From: Chitinophaga skermanii
GTDB lineage: Bacteria > Bacteroidota > Bacteroidia > Chitinophagales > Chitinophagaceae
NCBI RefSeq assembly: GCF_003259335.1
Contig: NZ_QLLL01000001.1
Coordinates: 936,345-1,000,344, forward strand
Length of the DNA stretch: 64,000 nucleotides
Reading direction: 5' to 3'
The notes below the pieces were generated by a model. It made no database searches, was not told where the DNA came from, and worked only from the letters and a program-made list of their open reading frames with translations. A program made the translations under genes and the position numbers. Positions 43,026-52,686 of the stretch are shown here, piece by piece (the first letter of the stretch is position 1; each line of letters starts with the position of its first letter).

Positions 43026-43610
43026 ATGGTTCAGCCAACGGATGAAGAATTATGCGAGAAGATCGTAAACAACGATCTGCCGGCTTTTCATACTTTGTAT
43101 CAAAAATACAGCGATGCAATCTTTGCATACGCTTTCAAACTCACCACCTCCCGCGAAATAGCGCTCGACGTGGTGCAAGAGGTATTTCTCAAAGTTTGGG
43201 TGAAACAAGCATCACTCGACCCTTCCCTGTCTATCAAAGCTTTCCTTTATAAGATCGCCAAAAACATTATCCTCGATCAACTTAAAAAAGCGGTGCACGA
43301 CGAGAAGTTCCGGCAACATTTCCTCGAATCTTACGAAGAACAACCCGCCACCAGCCACAACGATTTGTACTATAAACAACTCGAAGAGATGCGCATGCAA
43401 GCAATCGCGCAGCTTCCCGGGCAACGACAACTCATTTATAAACTCAGCAAACTCAACGGCCTTTCCAATACCGAAATCGCTAGTCAACTCGGTATTTCCT
43501 CCAATACCGTCAAGGATCAACTAACGAAGGCATCCCGTTTTATCCGCCAATACCTTTACCAACATGCCGATATTGCTATGCTGGTAGCGGTTTTTACTAT
43601 GATGGCATAG
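43026..43610 (+). CDS. ECF-type RNA polymerase sigma factor
   Basis: 194 aa. Sigma region 2 lies at about residues 20-90 (FHTLYQKYSDAIFAYAFKLT, then DVVQEVFLKVW), and region 4 at 130-180 (LPGQRQLIYKLSKLNGLSNT, EIASQLGISSNTVKDQL). This is the Bacteroidota sigma-70 family group that is paired with FecR-type anti-sigma factors at SusC/SusD loci. The FecR gene follows 76 bp downstream. By analogy, binding of substrate by the SusC receptor releases this sigma factor to activate the locus. Confidence 0.92.
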   Translation: MVQPTDEELCEKIVNNDLPAFHTLYQKYSDAIFAYAFKLTTSREIALDVVQEVFLKVWVKQASLDPSLSIKAFLYKIAKNIILDQLKKAVHDEKFRQHFLESYEEQPATSHNDLYYKQLEEMRMQAIAQLPGQRQLIYKLSKLNGLSNTEIASQLGISSNTVKDQLTKASRFIRQYLYQHADIAMLVAVFTMMA

Positions 43611-43686
43611 AAAAGAAAAAATATTTTCCAACACGATCGTACATCCCTTTCACTTAATCGTATTATCTATATAGGCGCATTTTCAC

Positions 43687-44658
43687 ATGGATAAACAAAC
43701 CGTGCATATCAAGTCATTATTTCAAAAGCTGGCAGATGATTCCATCTCGCTGGAAGAACGCTTGCTATTGCTCAATACCATCGAACGCGCCCAAGCTAAT
43801 GATCTTCCCAACGAAAACGATATCGCTTTCGATCAAGAAGATACTACGTTGAAAATGACCGGGAATGAAGCCCATAACATCTTCAACAACATTATACAAC
43901 ACATCCCGGAAGTGGCAAATACCAACGTAGTGCCTTTCTGGAAACGTACATGGGTAAAAGTAGCTGCCGCTATTATTCCTATGGCCGGTATAGGGTTGAT
44001 GTATAAATTATCGATGGGTGAAAGTAGAATTATCACCTACCACAACAATGCCAGCACTATTAAATTAGTGGCTTTGCAAGATGGAACATCGATTTACTTG
44101 AAACAAAAAAGTACCTTGCGCCTCCATGAAGATTTTTTATCGCGCAGCGAAAGAGAAATCTGGATGGAAGGAGAGGCATTTTTCAACGTGCAACAGCACG
44201 CTAATAAACCGTTTATCATTCACGCCAACGAAGATTTGAATGTGCACGTTTTGGGCACTTCTTTCAACGTAAACACCAACAATGGGCATCCTTATGTGGT
44301 ACTCAGTTCCGGCGCCGTTAAGGTGACGAACAAACAAACATCTAAGGTTCTATCGCCCGGCGATATGGCTTATTTGAAAGACGGGGAATTATTGGTTAAT
44401 AAAAAAATTGATACGTTATACTACACCGCCTGGAAAGATCATTTGATGGCGTTCCACGGAACTTCCCTGCAAGAAGTTTTACATCAAGTTGCGCAGCATT
44501 ACGGCTATAGCGTAACATTCACAGGCTCGAAAATGAGAAAAGAATTATTTACAGGGTACTTGTCAACGAATAACCTTCAACAAGTATTGTCAACATTAGA
44601 ACAAACATTTAACATAAAAACTACTGTTAAGGATCAACAAATCATAGTGAACAACTAA
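43687..44658 (+). CDS. FecR-family anti-sigma regulator
   Basis: 323 aa. A cytoplasmic N-terminal segment of about 95 residues is followed by one membrane helix (VKVAAAIIPMAGIGLMYKL) and a periplasmic FecR domain (LVALQDGTSIYLKQKSTLRL, WMEGEAFFNVQQ, VLGTSFNVN). The DUF4974 domain ends the chain (GTSLQEVLHQVAQHYGYSV). FecR proteins hold the ECF sigma factor inactive and respond to the receptor's N-terminal STN domain in the periplasm. The SusC-like gene starts 20 bp later and has an STN domain, as expected. Confidence 0.92.
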   Translation: MDKQTVHIKSLFQKLADDSISLEERLLLLNTIERAQANDLPNENDIAFDQEDTTLKMTGNEAHNIFNNIIQHIPEVANTNVVPFWKRTWVKVAAAIIPMAGIGLMYKLSMGESRIITYHNNASTIKLVALQDGTSIYLKQKSTLRLHEDFLSRSEREIWMEGEAFFNVQQHANKPFIIHANEDLNVHVLGTSFNVNTNNGHPYVVLSSGAVKVTNKQTSKVLSPGDMAYLKDGELLVNKKIDTLYYTAWKDHLMAFHGTSLQEVLHQVAQHYGYSVTFTGSKMRKELFTGYLSTNNLQQVLSTLEQTFNIKTTVKDQQIIVNN

Positions 44659-44678
44659 CGACTAGCAAGTAAATTTGT

Positions 44679-47600
44679 ATGAAAACAATTAAATCAATCA
44701 GCTGCAAGCTGGTATTGGTAATGACAATGCTATGCTGCTTCACGGGGTATTTTACGCCCTTAGCACAGGCTGCTTCGCACCAACCGAATGCAGTTTCCCT
44801 GGTATCATTTATCAGTACCCTTGAAGGGAAATTTGATGTGCGTTTCAGTTATCGCACGAACCTGGTAAAGGACAAAATGGTAGAACACCCTGCGCTCGCA
44901 GAGTTTAATGCCGGTAACATCGATGCGAAACTGAACGAGTACCTCCAACCACTCGGCCTCTTGTGCAAACGCATCAATAATAAATTATACATCATCGCAA
45001 ACGACCAACCGGCTACTAAAAAGGCCGACGCCCCCTTTTGGCAAGCACCCGCGGCTCTTGTGAAAGGTACTGTAAAGGATACAGTAGGTCGTACTTTACC
45101 GGGTGTAGCCGTTAGAGTAAAAGGTACTAGCCGTGGCGCCATCACCGATGGTAACGGCCAATTCTCGTTAGACGGGGTGAACAACGGTGATGTACTCGTA
45201 TTTAGCCTAATCGGTTACCAACCATTAGAAGTAACATTCGCTGGTCAAGCTAACCTTAGCATTGCTTTACACGAATCTAGCATTGCATTAGATCAAGTAG
45301 TAGTAACGGCTTTGGGTATCAAACGTCAAGAAAAAGCGTTGGGTTATGCTGTTCAACGTGTTACCGGTAATGCTGTGCAAACTGTAAAAGGGGTGGATAT
45401 GGCTACCTCTTTAACTGGTCAAGTATCGGGTTTGGTAATCAAAAACTCTACAGAATTCTTTGCCGCTCCAACCTTGGAATTGCGTGGTGAAGAAGCTTTG
45501 CTTGTTATTGACGGCGTTCCTTATGGAAATATGACTTTAAGAGATGTTCCTTCAGACGATATTCAATCTATCGACGTATTAAAAGGCCCTACCGCTTCTG
45601 CTTTGTACGGTTCACGTGCTTCGGGTGGTGTGATCTTGATTACTACGAAAAGAGGTATGGGTGAAGGTGGTTTGTCTGTTAATATCAATAGCAATACCAT
45701 GTTCCAAACTGGTTTCTTAGCGATCCCAGAGGTGCAAACAAACTATGGTCGTGGCCAAAATGGTAAAATTGATAACGACTACGTTTGGGGGCCACGCTTA
45801 GGTATTGGTCAAACCGCTACCGATTGGAACCCGGTGACGAAGCAATTCGAAGCAAACAGGCCTTTAAATTCCGTAGGTGGCAATAACCTCAAAAACTTCA
45901 TGGAGCTAGGTGTTATTACGAATAACAACATCAACGTAACGCAAACCGGGAAAAACGGTAGCTTCCGCGCTTCGATGAACCATATCTATAATAAAGGTCA
46001 GTTTCCGAACGCGAAAATGAATATCTACAACTTCACAGTAGGTGGTGATATCAAAGCAGGTGATAAATTCACATTAGAAGCACACATGGGTATCAGCCGA
46101 AAAGAAGCTCCACAAACTTGGGGGTCTGGTTATGGTAACCAAGGTTATATCTACCAGTTAACAATGTGGACGGGTCCAGAGTATGATATCCGCGATTATA
46201 AAGACTATTGGAAAGTAAAAGATCAAACCCAAAACTGGATGTATACCAACTGGTACGACAACCCTTATTTGATCGCTTACGAAAAATTATACGGCGTAAA
46301 GAACAATACCTTCAATGCTAGCATGACGGCTAACTACAAGTTCTCGAAAGATTTGAACTTGTTAGTACGTATGGGGTACGACGCGTTCCAAAACCGCGAA
46401 ACCATGAGCAACCCTACTGCTAATATCTTCTCTACCCGTGGTGGCTGGAATGCAAGAGGTTATTATGCATTGTCGAACTTCGACGGTTATAGCATGAATA
46501 ACGACGTTTTGTTGACCTATAGCAAAAAAGTAAAAGACTTCACTTTTGATGCCATGGCCGGTGGAACGATTTATTTAAGAAGATCGGATTCATTGATTGC
46601 TGCTACACGTAATGGTTTAATTTCTCCTAGGTTCTTTAGCTTAGCAGGTTCTATTGAAGCACCTACTTTCACACAAGGAACTGGTCGCCAACAAATCAAC
46701 TCATTATACGGTAAAGCTAGTATCGGTTGGAGAAACAGGGTGTTCATCGATGCTACGGGTCGTAACGACTGGAACTCTACACAACCGGAAGATAGCCGTG
46801 CTTACTTCTACCCTTCTATCGGGTCGAGCGTAGTGATGTCGGAGTTCTTCAAAATGCCGCAGTTTGTTGATATGTGGAAATTCCGTGGTTCATGGGCTAC
46901 CTTCAAAACACCGGCGAAAGTGTACCAAATTAATCGCTTGTATACAACTACCATCGCTGCTTGGAACAACATGAACTCGGCTACATATCCTAGCAACTTG
47001 TTAGGTGCCGATCTTTTACCGAGCTCTATGCGTACTTGGGAAATTGGTACCGCAGCGTATTTGTTCAACAAGCGCATTAACGTAGATGTAGCTTACTTCA
47101 ACAAGTACTACTACAACCAGCAAACAGTTGTAAACATTCCTGAATCTTCTGGTTATTCTTCAACCCTCATTAACACCGGCGAAACTTACGTTCGTAAAGG
47201 TGTGGAAATTACCGTGGGAGCTAGCGTAGTGAAGAAGAAAAACTTCGAATGGAACACGATATTGAACTGGTCGAACCAACATAGGTATTATAAAGACTTA
47301 GACTCTTTATATTCTTCTAAAAACCCATGGGTTCGTTCAGGCGAAAGAATGGACGCGTACACAGCTCGTTACTTCCTTCGCGACCCACAAGGCAACGTGA
47401 TCCATAATAACGGTTTGCCAATGACCAGCGATTACAACAAAGTATACGGGTTTACAGATCCTAAATTCAGCTTTGGTTTCATTAACACTTTCTTGATTCA
47501 CCAACACTTTACTGTTACATTGAATGTTGATGGTCGTATTGGTGGTGTGATGTACAACTACGTAGACGATAAAATGTACGATACAGGTACGCACCCTGCT

Positions 47601-48023
47601 ACCGATAACAACTGGCGCTATGATGAAGTAGTGAAAGGTTTGAAAAATTATGTAGGTAACGGTGTGAAAGTAGTATCTGGTAGCGTTCGTTACGACAACT
47701 TTGGTAACATCGTGTATGACGATCGTAAGTATGAAAAGAACGACGTAGCCGCTTCTTACCAAGCCTATACACAAAGATTCCATGCCGGTGATTACGGTGT
47801 GCAAAAGAAATCTTTCGTAAAAGTGCGTGAAGTATCCATCGGTTACAACATTCCGAAGAAAGTATTTGGTAACTCTGGTATCAAAAATGCTTCTGTGGCA
47901 GTATCTGCACAAAACTTGTTCTTGTTCACGAAGTTCAAATATTCAGATCCGGATGTTGATACAGAAAACCTCAACTCGCCTTCACAACGTATGATTGGCG
48001 TAAACTTTAAAGTAGGCTTCTAA
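44679..48023 (+). CDS. SusC/RagA-family TonB-linked outer-membrane receptor with STN domain
   Basis: 1114 aa. A signal peptide covers about residues 1-32. An STN (secretin/TonB short N-terminal) domain at 40-105 (FDVRFSYRTNLVKDKMV) is the module that signals to FecR. The CarboxypepD_reg domain (VKGTVKDTVGRTLPGVAVRV), the plug with VVTALGIKRQEKALGYAVQ and the SusC signature VDIKG-like IDVLKGPTASALYGSRASGG follow, then a beta-barrel to the end. It forms a nutrient uptake pair with the SusD-like lipoprotein 22 bp downstream. The substrate, glycan or peptide, cannot be judged, because no glycoside hydrolase or peptidase is adjacent. Confidence 0.95.
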   Translation: MKTIKSISCKLVLVMTMLCCFTGYFTPLAQAASHQPNAVSLVSFISTLEGKFDVRFSYRTNLVKDKMVEHPALAEFNAGNIDAKLNEYLQPLGLLCKRINNKLYIIANDQPATKKADAPFWQAPAALVKGTVKDTVGRTLPGVAVRVKGTSRGAITDGNGQFSLDGVNNGDVLVFSLIGYQPLEVTFAGQANLSIALHESSIALDQVVVTALGIKRQEKALGYAVQRVTGNAVQTVKGVDMATSLTGQVSGLVIKNSTEFFAAPTLELRGEEALLVIDGVPYGNMTLRDVPSDDIQSIDVLKGPTASALYGSRASGGVILITTKRGMGEGGLSVNINSNTMFQTGFLAIPEVQTNYGRGQNGKIDNDYVWGPRLGIGQTATDWNPVTKQFEANRPLNSVGGNNLKNFMELGVITNNNINVTQTGKNGSFRASMNHIYNKGQFPNAKMNIYNFTVGGDIKAGDKFTLEAHMGISRKEAPQTWGSGYGNQGYIYQLTMWTGPEYDIRDYKDYWKVKDQTQNWMYTNWYDNPYLIAYEKLYGVKNNTFNASMTANYKFSKDLNLLVRMGYDAFQNRETMSNPTANIFSTRGGWNARGYYALSNFDGYSMNNDVLLTYSKKVKDFTFDAMAGGTIYLRRSDSLIAATRNGLISPRFFSLAGSIEAPTFTQGTGRQQINSLYGKASIGWRNRVFIDATGRNDWNSTQPEDSRAYFYPSIGSSVVMSEFFKMPQFVDMWKFRGSWATFKTPAKVYQINRLYTTTIAAWNNMNSATYPSNLLGADLLPSSMRTWEIGTAAYLFNKRINVDVAYFNKYYYNQQTVVNIPESSGYSSTLINTGETYVRKGVEITVGASVVKKKNFEWNTILNWSNQHRYYKDLDSLYSSKNPWVRSGERMDAYTARYFLRDPQGNVIHNNGLPMTSDYNKVYGFTDPKFSFGFINTFLIHQHFTVTLNVDGRIGGVMYNYVDDKMYDTGTHPATDNNWRYDEVVKGLKNYVGNGVKVVSGSVRYDNFGNIVYDDRKYEKNDVAASYQAYTQRFHAGDYGVQKKSFVKVREVSIGYNIPKKVFGNSGIKNASVAVSAQNLFLFTKFKYSDPDVDTENLNSPSQRMIGVNFKVGF

Positions 48024-48045
48024 ACTATCTTCAAAAAAGAAAACA

Positions 48046-49605
48046 ATGAAACGTACAGTCTTAAAATATATACTTCCTGTAACATTGGCTACTACCTTGG
48101 TAGCTTCTTGTTCGAAGTTCGATGATATCAATACCAATCCTAATAAAACCGACCGCGTTACCTCTGCTACACTCGCTACGGGCATGATTTTGAACGTTAC
48201 AAGATCTAGCATTGCTACGCAAAAAACTTTCATGCAACCTTTCTTACTCGGTAAGTATATTACTTGGGGTGAAGGGCAGGAAGATTTGCAATACAATAGG
48301 TTTGGTCGTGCTAACTTTAGCCGTATCACCTTGTTGCGCAATATCGACCCTATGTTGAAATACGCTACCACTGAACAAATGCGTAAATCATACAAAGCAT
48401 TGGGTCATTTCATCAGTGCATGGCAGTTCTTCCAAACTACCATGCAAGTTGGCGATATGCCATACAGCCAAGCTGGTAAAGGCGAAACCGACAACATTAT
48501 TACCCCTAAATACGATTCTCAGAAAGAAGTGTTCTTGGGTATTTTAGCGCAGTTAGACAGTGCTAACAACTTGTTCTCACAAGGCTCGAATTTCGACGGT
48601 GATCCTATTTACAGTGGTAATGTAGATACTTGGAGAAGATTGGCTAACAGTTTCCAATTACACGTGTTAATGAACTTGTGTAAGAAAACAGGAGATGCTG
48701 ATTTGAAAGTAATTGAACGTTTTAAAGAAGTAGCACAACGCCCATTGATGCGCAGTTATGCCGATAATTTCGGTATGACATACAACGCAACAGCCGGTCA
48801 GAACTACCCTTGGTCCGATATCCCGGCGGGTTCTGGTAACCCGAACGTAAAATCCAATTACGTAATGTTATCGGCTAACCTTATCAATCCTTTGAAGCAA
48901 TTAAAGGATCGTCGTTTGTTCTACTATGCTAAACCTTCACCGGTACAGCTTACAGCAGGTAAATCAATGTCAGACTACGATGCATACATTGGTGCGGAAG
49001 TATCGAATGCGTTCAGCGATTTGCAAACAATGCGCGTGTTGAAAGATTATTCTGATGTGAACAACCGTTATATCAACATGGTAAACACGGAACCGGTAAG
49101 TGTATTTGCTTACAACGAGTTGCAGTTTATTTTGGCGGAAGCTACCTTGCGTGGTTGGATTAGCGGTACACCGGCGCAAACATACTATGCAAATGGTATT
49201 ACAGATGCGATGAAGTTTACAGCATTCTATACCCCCGACAACGCCGACTATCATCATAACATGAAAATCGATGATGCTTACATTCAATCTTATGTAACAT
49301 CTGTAGCATTAACGGGTGATTTCGAAACACAATTATCGCAAATCATTACACAGAAGTATTTATCTAACTTCTTACAAGCATGTAACTATACAGCTTGGTA
49401 CGAAAATAGAAGAACAGGTTACCCTGTATTCATTCTTAACAGCAAAACAAACTTGAATACACCAACAGATAAATTACCTGTTCGTTGGTTGTATCCTACA
49501 GCAGAGTTGAACTACAATACAAAGAACCTCAACGATGCCATCGTTCGCCAGTTCCCAGAAGGCGACAATACGAACGGTGTAATGTGGTTGTTGAAAGCCA
49601 ACTAA
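48046..49605 (+). CDS. SusD/RagB-family lipoprotein
   Basis: 519 aa. Lipoprotein signal with lipobox LVASC (Cys22), followed directly by SKFDDINTNPNKTDR, the usual opening of SusD-like_2 proteins. The rest is helical with TPR-like pairs (SYKALGHFISAWQFFQTTMQ) and the C-terminal region LQACNYTAWYENRRTGYP typical of the family. SusD proteins are surface lids that bind the ligand on the SusC barrel. The terminator 22 bp downstream closes the sigma/FecR/SusC/SusD unit. Confidence 0.93.
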   Translation: MKRTVLKYILPVTLATTLVASCSKFDDINTNPNKTDRVTSATLATGMILNVTRSSIATQKTFMQPFLLGKYITWGEGQEDLQYNRFGRANFSRITLLRNIDPMLKYATTEQMRKSYKALGHFISAWQFFQTTMQVGDMPYSQAGKGETDNIITPKYDSQKEVFLGILAQLDSANNLFSQGSNFDGDPIYSGNVDTWRRLANSFQLHVLMNLCKKTGDADLKVIERFKEVAQRPLMRSYADNFGMTYNATAGQNYPWSDIPAGSGNPNVKSNYVMLSANLINPLKQLKDRRLFYYAKPSPVQLTAGKSMSDYDAYIGAEVSNAFSDLQTMRVLKDYSDVNNRYINMVNTEPVSVFAYNELQFILAEATLRGWISGTPAQTYYANGITDAMKFTAFYTPDNADYHHNMKIDDAYIQSYVTSVALTGDFETQLSQIITQKYLSNFLQACNYTAWYENRRTGYPVFILNSKTNLNTPTDKLPVRWLYPTAELNYNTKNLNDAIVRQFPEGDNTNGVMWLLKAN

Positions 49606-49627
49606 GCGTTTCACTTTTATTTTATAG

Positions 49628-49665
49628 AAAGGGTATACCATGTACGGTATACCCTTTTGTTTTTC
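49628..49665 (+). terminator. intrinsic terminator after the SusD gene
   Basis: AAAGGGTATACC (49628-49639) pairs with GGTATACCCTTT (49646-49657), loop ATGTAC, followed by TGTTTTT. Confidence 0.88.
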
Positions 49666-49867
49666 GCAGTGTATATGACAACCCGGCATGGCAGCCGTTT
49701 TGCTATGCCCCATCGTGTACATTTATTAATATCCGTTTTGGGCGATTTTAAGGGTGAATATGCGGTTAATTACCTTAGTTGGTGTGTTCGGGTGCTAAAG
49801 TCATTTGAGGGTCTTAAATCGCCTCTAATGGAATAAATGGTGAATGGAAAGGAAAACGTAAGGTTGC

Positions 49868-50036
49868 TATAAGGTACAAATAAGGTAAGTATAAGGGAAA
49901 CACTAGGAAACATAAGGGTTTATACGATGAAACATAAGGGAAGTATAAGGGAAACTACATGGAAACTAGGTGAAATTACATGGAAACTACATGGAAGTTA
50001 CTTAGAAACTACATGGGAATTATTTGAGAAGAATAG
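49868..50036. repeat. degenerate 10-12 bp tandem repeat tract
   Basis: About 15 imperfect units of the type ATAAGGGAAAC or ACATGGAAACT follow each other, with a period close to 11 bp and almost all purines on the plus strand. The left half favours ATAAGG and the right half ACATGG. It fills the non-coding space between the SusD terminator and the 3' end of the histidine kinase gene and has no open frame. The function is unknown; a 3'-UTR or nucleoid-binding role are both possible. Confidence 0.7.
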
Positions 50037-50129
50037 GGAAGTGGCTTGCTCGTAATAGGCATCAAATAGGTGTGTAAGCTTCTGTAAATTTATAAGAAAG
50101 TGTCATTATGACTGCCGCACTTAGGCACA

Positions 50130-52517
50130 CTAATATCGGTTATTTTCCTCGAGCGTGTTATCAATCGGGAATATTAAATGTATGGTTACCCCCGGCCCAC
50201 TGGTAAGTTCGAATGTACCATTTAAATCACCCGTTAAACCCTGCATTAAGCGTAAACCGAGCGACTTGCTTTGTGCTTCATGAAAACCTGTTGGTAAGCC
50301 TTTACCGTTATCGCTGATGGTTAATTCCATATCATGTACACCGCTTGGTTGCATGCGGATACAGATTTCCTTTTTCACTTGTTCAACCGGGAAGGCGTAT
50401 TTCAAGGCGTTGGTAATGGCTTCGTTTAGGATTAATGCAATTGGAATAGCTTGGGACACATCCAGTTCTACGTCGGCGATTTCCAATTTGAATTGTGTAC
50501 GGGTAGAATCGAAGCTTTCGGCAAGGTTGTATACTAATTCCGGTATGTAAGTCGCCAAGTTAATACTGGTTACATCATCGGATTGGTATAACTTCTGGTG
50601 AATCAGCGACATTGCATATACGCGGTGTTGGCTGTCCTTGATAGCGTTTAGGGCATCGTTTTGTAAGTACGTCGATTGGGATTCCAATAAGCTAATAACT
50701 GTTTGCAAATTGTTCTTCACCCGGTGATGCACTTCTTTCAACAATAACTCTTTCTCTGTTAGTAACCGCTCTAATTGGATATTCTTCAAATTAATGGCTT
50801 CTTGTTGCGATTCTAGTCGCAAAGTAGCAAGCTTTTTCACGCGGTAGCGATTGTACATCACGCCTAATAGTAACATTAACATCACGGCACCAGCTACCAG
50901 GAAGTTACGACTATAAGTAGCTTGTTGCAAATTAGAACTTGCTAACTGCTGTTTCTGCTCGAGTATTTTAATGTTCTGTAGTTTCAATAGCAATTCCCGG
51001 TCCTTCCGCTCTGTTTCAGACTTTGCCAATGCCATATTTTGCAAACGCGATTGTTCTTCGAGTAATAATTGTGTTCGGGCATGTGTTAAATCCTTTTGTT
51101 GTAACTCCGATAAACTATTCAGGAGGGCAATGCGTTGTGCCTTATTTTGTATTTCTTGGTCTTTCTTTTCCGTTTCGTACTTTACTTGTAACTCGTTTAA
51201 TTGCTTGTACTTGGTTTCTTGGGAAATGGAATCTTCCAAGAATTTAGCGCGTACAAGGTGATCGATAGCGCTTGTGTATTGCTGCTCGGCGGAATCGATG
51301 GTAAATAGCAACATCTCCGTTTGTATTTGCACGGTAATACCTTGCAAAGATGCATTGAGATGCTCGATATAGGGCCGCGCTTTACTGTATTGTTTCTGTT
51401 CAATATAAAACTGGCCGAGTGACTTTTGATGACCGAAATTATCTACGGATAAGTTGGCTTTTATATATTCTTTTTCGGCTAAGTCGTATTGACCTAACGC
51501 TTTGTAACAGTCGCCCATGGCTTTTGCTGCATGTGCTACATCATCGAGGTTAGCAGGATTGATGGTTTTAAGTGCATTCTTTACATATTGTAAGGCTTCT
51601 TTTGGTCGATTATCGCGTAACATCGCGGATGCAATTTCCCCGGTATAGAAGTAATTATGTTGTCCATTGCTACGAACGGTTTCGGCATCTGCTTTTTCAT
51701 AATATTCAATCGCTTTATCAAATTGATTCATATGTCGATAGAGCATGCCCAAATTATCGTAGTACCGGGGTAGGTAATTGTCTTGCAGCTTCTCACCGGC
51801 CTTAATAGCATTGATGCCAAAAAGCAAGGCCCGGTCTAAGTTGCCATACCAGAAATAGAGTTGCGACACTTTGTAGAACTCGTATGGGATATCCGTTAGT
51901 TCATGTTCGTGTTGATTAACTAATTCAAATATCTCCGACTTCACCATTTCAGCTGCGGGTTTCTGCACAGCAAACTGGTAAATCTCGCATTTAAGTACCA
52001 AGGCTTGTAATATCCTGGAAGGCTTCTTTATTTCTTTCGCAATGGCTAAGGCTTCGTTTACATGGGCAATGGCAGTATCGAAGTGGTGCGGGGCGTTCCG
52101 AAATATCCAATTGGCAGCATAGCTTACATGCAGTTTTATACTGGCAGAATCTTTTACTTGGTGAAGGATGTGGTGTAGTTTTTGGTCGTCGCGTTTATCT
52201 ATATACACCAAACCTTCTACCACCAAAGCATCACTTACACCTTTTAAATAACGTATAGGTCTACTTTCTTGCTTCGCTACTTCCGTATAATAGAGTGATT
52301 TCTGTAGGTCGCTGTCTAACTCGCCGGGAAGGAATACATAATATTCAGCCAATTTTAAAGCAGCATTTGCACGTGCAGTTCCTTGTTTGCTGGCCGACAA
52401 TTGTTGCAATAGCCGTGCCTCCTCATTTCGTTTGTTTTGTTGGGCATATAAAGTCAAGCCCATCAAACACATCATGAACAAGCTCAGCAAACCCTTCCAG
52501 AAAGTTTTCTCCTGCAT
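50130..52517 (-). CDS. TPR sensor histidine kinase (HisKA_2 type), paralogue A
   Basis: 795 aa. A signal peptide or first membrane helix at residues 1-25 is followed by a periplasmic array of tetratricopeptide repeats (about 50-430; for example NLGMLYRHMNQFDKAIEYYE and AKAMGDCYKALGQYDLAEKE). A coiled-coil and one membrane helix (FLVAGAVMLMLLLGVMYN) at about 545-565 lead to the kinase. The kinase is HisKA_2 with HHRVKNNLQTVISLLESQS (phospho-His) and HATPase with NEAITNALKYAF and DNGKGLP. No response regulator is adjacent. It lies 169 bp downstream of paralogue B and is nearly identical to it in the kinase core. Confidence 0.9.
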   Translation of the reverse strand: MQEKTFWKGLLSLFMMCLMGLTLYAQQNKRNEEARLLQQLSASKQGTARANAALKLAEYYVFLPGELDSDLQKSLYYTEVAKQESRPIRYLKGVSDALVVEGLVYIDKRDDQKLHHILHQVKDSASIKLHVSYAANWIFRNAPHHFDTAIAHVNEALAIAKEIKKPSRILQALVLKCEIYQFAVQKPAAEMVKSEIFELVNQHEHELTDIPYEFYKVSQLYFWYGNLDRALLFGINAIKAGEKLQDNYLPRYYDNLGMLYRHMNQFDKAIEYYEKADAETVRSNGQHNYFYTGEIASAMLRDNRPKEALQYVKNALKTINPANLDDVAHAAKAMGDCYKALGQYDLAEKEYIKANLSVDNFGHQKSLGQFYIEQKQYSKARPYIEHLNASLQGITVQIQTEMLLFTIDSAEQQYTSAIDHLVRAKFLEDSISQETKYKQLNELQVKYETEKKDQEIQNKAQRIALLNSLSELQQKDLTHARTQLLLEEQSRLQNMALAKSETERKDRELLLKLQNIKILEQKQQLASSNLQQATYSRNFLVAGAVMLMLLLGVMYNRYRVKKLATLRLESQQEAINLKNIQLERLLTEKELLLKEVHHRVKNNLQTVISLLESQSTYLQNDALNAIKDSQHRVYAMSLIHQKLYQSDDVTSINLATYIPELVYNLAESFDSTRTQFKLEIADVELDVSQAIPIALILNEAITNALKYAFPVEQVKKEICIRMQPSGVHDMELTISDNGKGLPTGFHEAQSKSLGLRLMQGLTGDLNGTFELTSGPGVTIHLIFPIDNTLEENNRY

Positions 52518-52686
52518 AAAATTGAAAGCAATATTTTTCTATCACGCGCTCCCTAGCGTAATTCGATTTTGGTTGTACCCTAAAGGTGAATGGAAGTTGG
52601 CGTTTAAATTACATCAAAATTGCCTCTTTTTATTGTATATATCGGTAGAAATGCTGTGGAAATGGCGTTTTTGACCACATTTCAGC

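Noticed and set aside
49485..49751. 88-codon frame over the SusD end and terminator
   Set aside because: It overlaps the SusD gene in another frame and crosses a strong terminator.
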